Source of the DNA: Sulfurirhabdus sp043759595
GTDB lineage: Bacteria > Pseudomonadota > Gammaproteobacteria > Burkholderiales > SMCO01
Length of the DNA: 5,257 nucleotides
Direction of reading: 5' to 3'
NCBI GenBank assembly: GCA_043759595.1
Contig: JAYVLG010000168.1
Coordinates: 1 to 5,257, forward strand
The notes beneath the pieces are model-generated. The model searched no databases, was not told the DNA's origin, and saw only the letters and a program-made list of their open reading frames with translations. Below are positions 4,726-5,257 of the stretch, piece by piece. Position numbers and translations under genes: made by a program. The first letter of the stretch is position 1. Every line of letters starts with the position of its first letter.

Positions 4726-5257
4726 TTAAGAATCGACTTTCCGTGACGCATGTTGTTTTGCACTCCGTGGGTGGATCATTGCTGAGGCTCCATCGAGGTA
4801 TCGCGCTAATTCAGATTCGAGTTCTCCCTGCAATCCTTCGGGGCTGATGATGCGGATGTGGGGTATCCAGTAACGGACGATAGGCAGGACCTGGTTGGGG
4901 TGACCAACCTTGGCTGAAACAATCAGTCCTCCATCCTCCAGTTCCTTTTCGATGACCTGATTGGCGATGAGCTTGCGGCGTTTGAAATAGCCTGCAATCT
5001 CCGAGGCGATCTTGAGCACGATTTCATTCTTTTCCTCGCCGAACCAGATGCCATCCTCTTCGGTCAGCGTCTTGTCGATATCCGGATCGGGATCGAACTG
5101 GGTGTCCAGTTGCCGAAGGCGGTCGATCTTGCCGAAGGCGAAGGTCTTGATCCGATCTGCATCACGGCCTGCGAGATACCAGATGCCCTTATGATTGACC
5201 AGCTTATACGGGGCGACAGTTTCGTAATGCTTCTGGCCTTCGCTTTTCTGGTAGTCG
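4726..5257 (-). CDS. WYL-domain transcriptional regulator, C-terminal part
   Basis: The frame is open from the window edge (first whole codon at 5256) to TAA at 4726-4728 and gives 176 residues; the GTG at 5019 is internal, not a start. The visible part holds most of a WYL domain: APYKLVNHKGIWYLAGRDAD contains the WYL tripeptide, followed by IKTFAFGKIDRL and FDPDPDI. A WCX-type C-terminal domain follows, including VLPIVRYWIPHIRIISPEGL and ending ELARYL. In this family (YafY-like and related) the missing N-terminus is normally a winged-helix DNA-binding domain, and WYL domains bind nucleic acid or nucleotide ligands. WYL regulators often sit beside and control accessory or defence operons. Here it precedes the four-gene run in the same direction by 67 bases and may share its transcript or control it. 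Confidence 0.9.
   Translation of the reverse strand, partial: DYQKSEGQKHYETVAPYKLVNHKGIWYLAGRDADRIKTFAFGKIDRLRQLDTQFDPDPDIDKTLTEEDGIWFGEEKNEIVLKIASEIAGYFKRRKLIANQVIEKELEDGGLIVSAKVGHPNQVLPIVRYWIPHIRIISPEGLQGELESELARYLDGASAMIHPRSAKQHASRKVDS

Overview
The window looks like an accessory segment of a proteobacterial chromosome. A gammaproteobacterium, perhaps Pseudomonas-like, is the best guess. The grounds are a DUF1778/TacA-type antitoxin fragment, an EcsC-like protein of the kind common in such genomes, a WYL regulator, and Shine-Dalgarno-led genes with proteobacterial signal peptides. Species cannot be fixed from this sequence. Most genes have no known function. By eye the two ends are richer in G and C than the middle, which fits an inserted or recombined block.

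Layout on the + strand: the window opens with the 3' part of a truncated antitoxin gene (1-150). About 450 bases without a convincing gene follow, including one perfect 9-bp inverted repeat. An EcsC-like gene then runs from 600 to 1223. It converges on the minus-strand genes at a 55-base hairpin (1218-1272) that holds both stop codons and resembles an integron attC site.

Layout on the - strand, in transcription order from the right: a WYL-domain regulator enters from outside the window (stop at 4726). A compact four-gene run follows: a secreted protein made of five 23-24 residue repeats (4658-4248), an OB-fold-like lipoprotein (4215-3712), a 59-residue single-span membrane protein (3709-3530), and a 304-residue multi-span membrane protein (3522-2608). 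Gaps of 32, 2 and 7 bases suggest one transcript and an envelope-associated function. Next come two paralogous small two-span membrane protein genes (2388-2170 and 1939-1766), each with the same roughly 90-base leader. The second is followed after 22 bases by a gene for a protein with an EF-hand loop, a glycine-rich hydrophobic segment and a SHOCT-like tail (1743-1267).

The main signals are the uncharacterised four-gene envelope operon next to a WYL regulator, and evidence of local duplication. A 61-base relic of the repeat-protein gene's 3' end and following spacer (2023-2083) abuts the duplicated leader, so the locus has recombined with a copy of itself. Homopolymer runs (C8 in the large membrane protein, A7 at the ends of both small ones) are possible slippage switches. 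One of them would fuse a small membrane protein in frame to the SHOCT protein. No function for the whole can be assigned from sequence alone.
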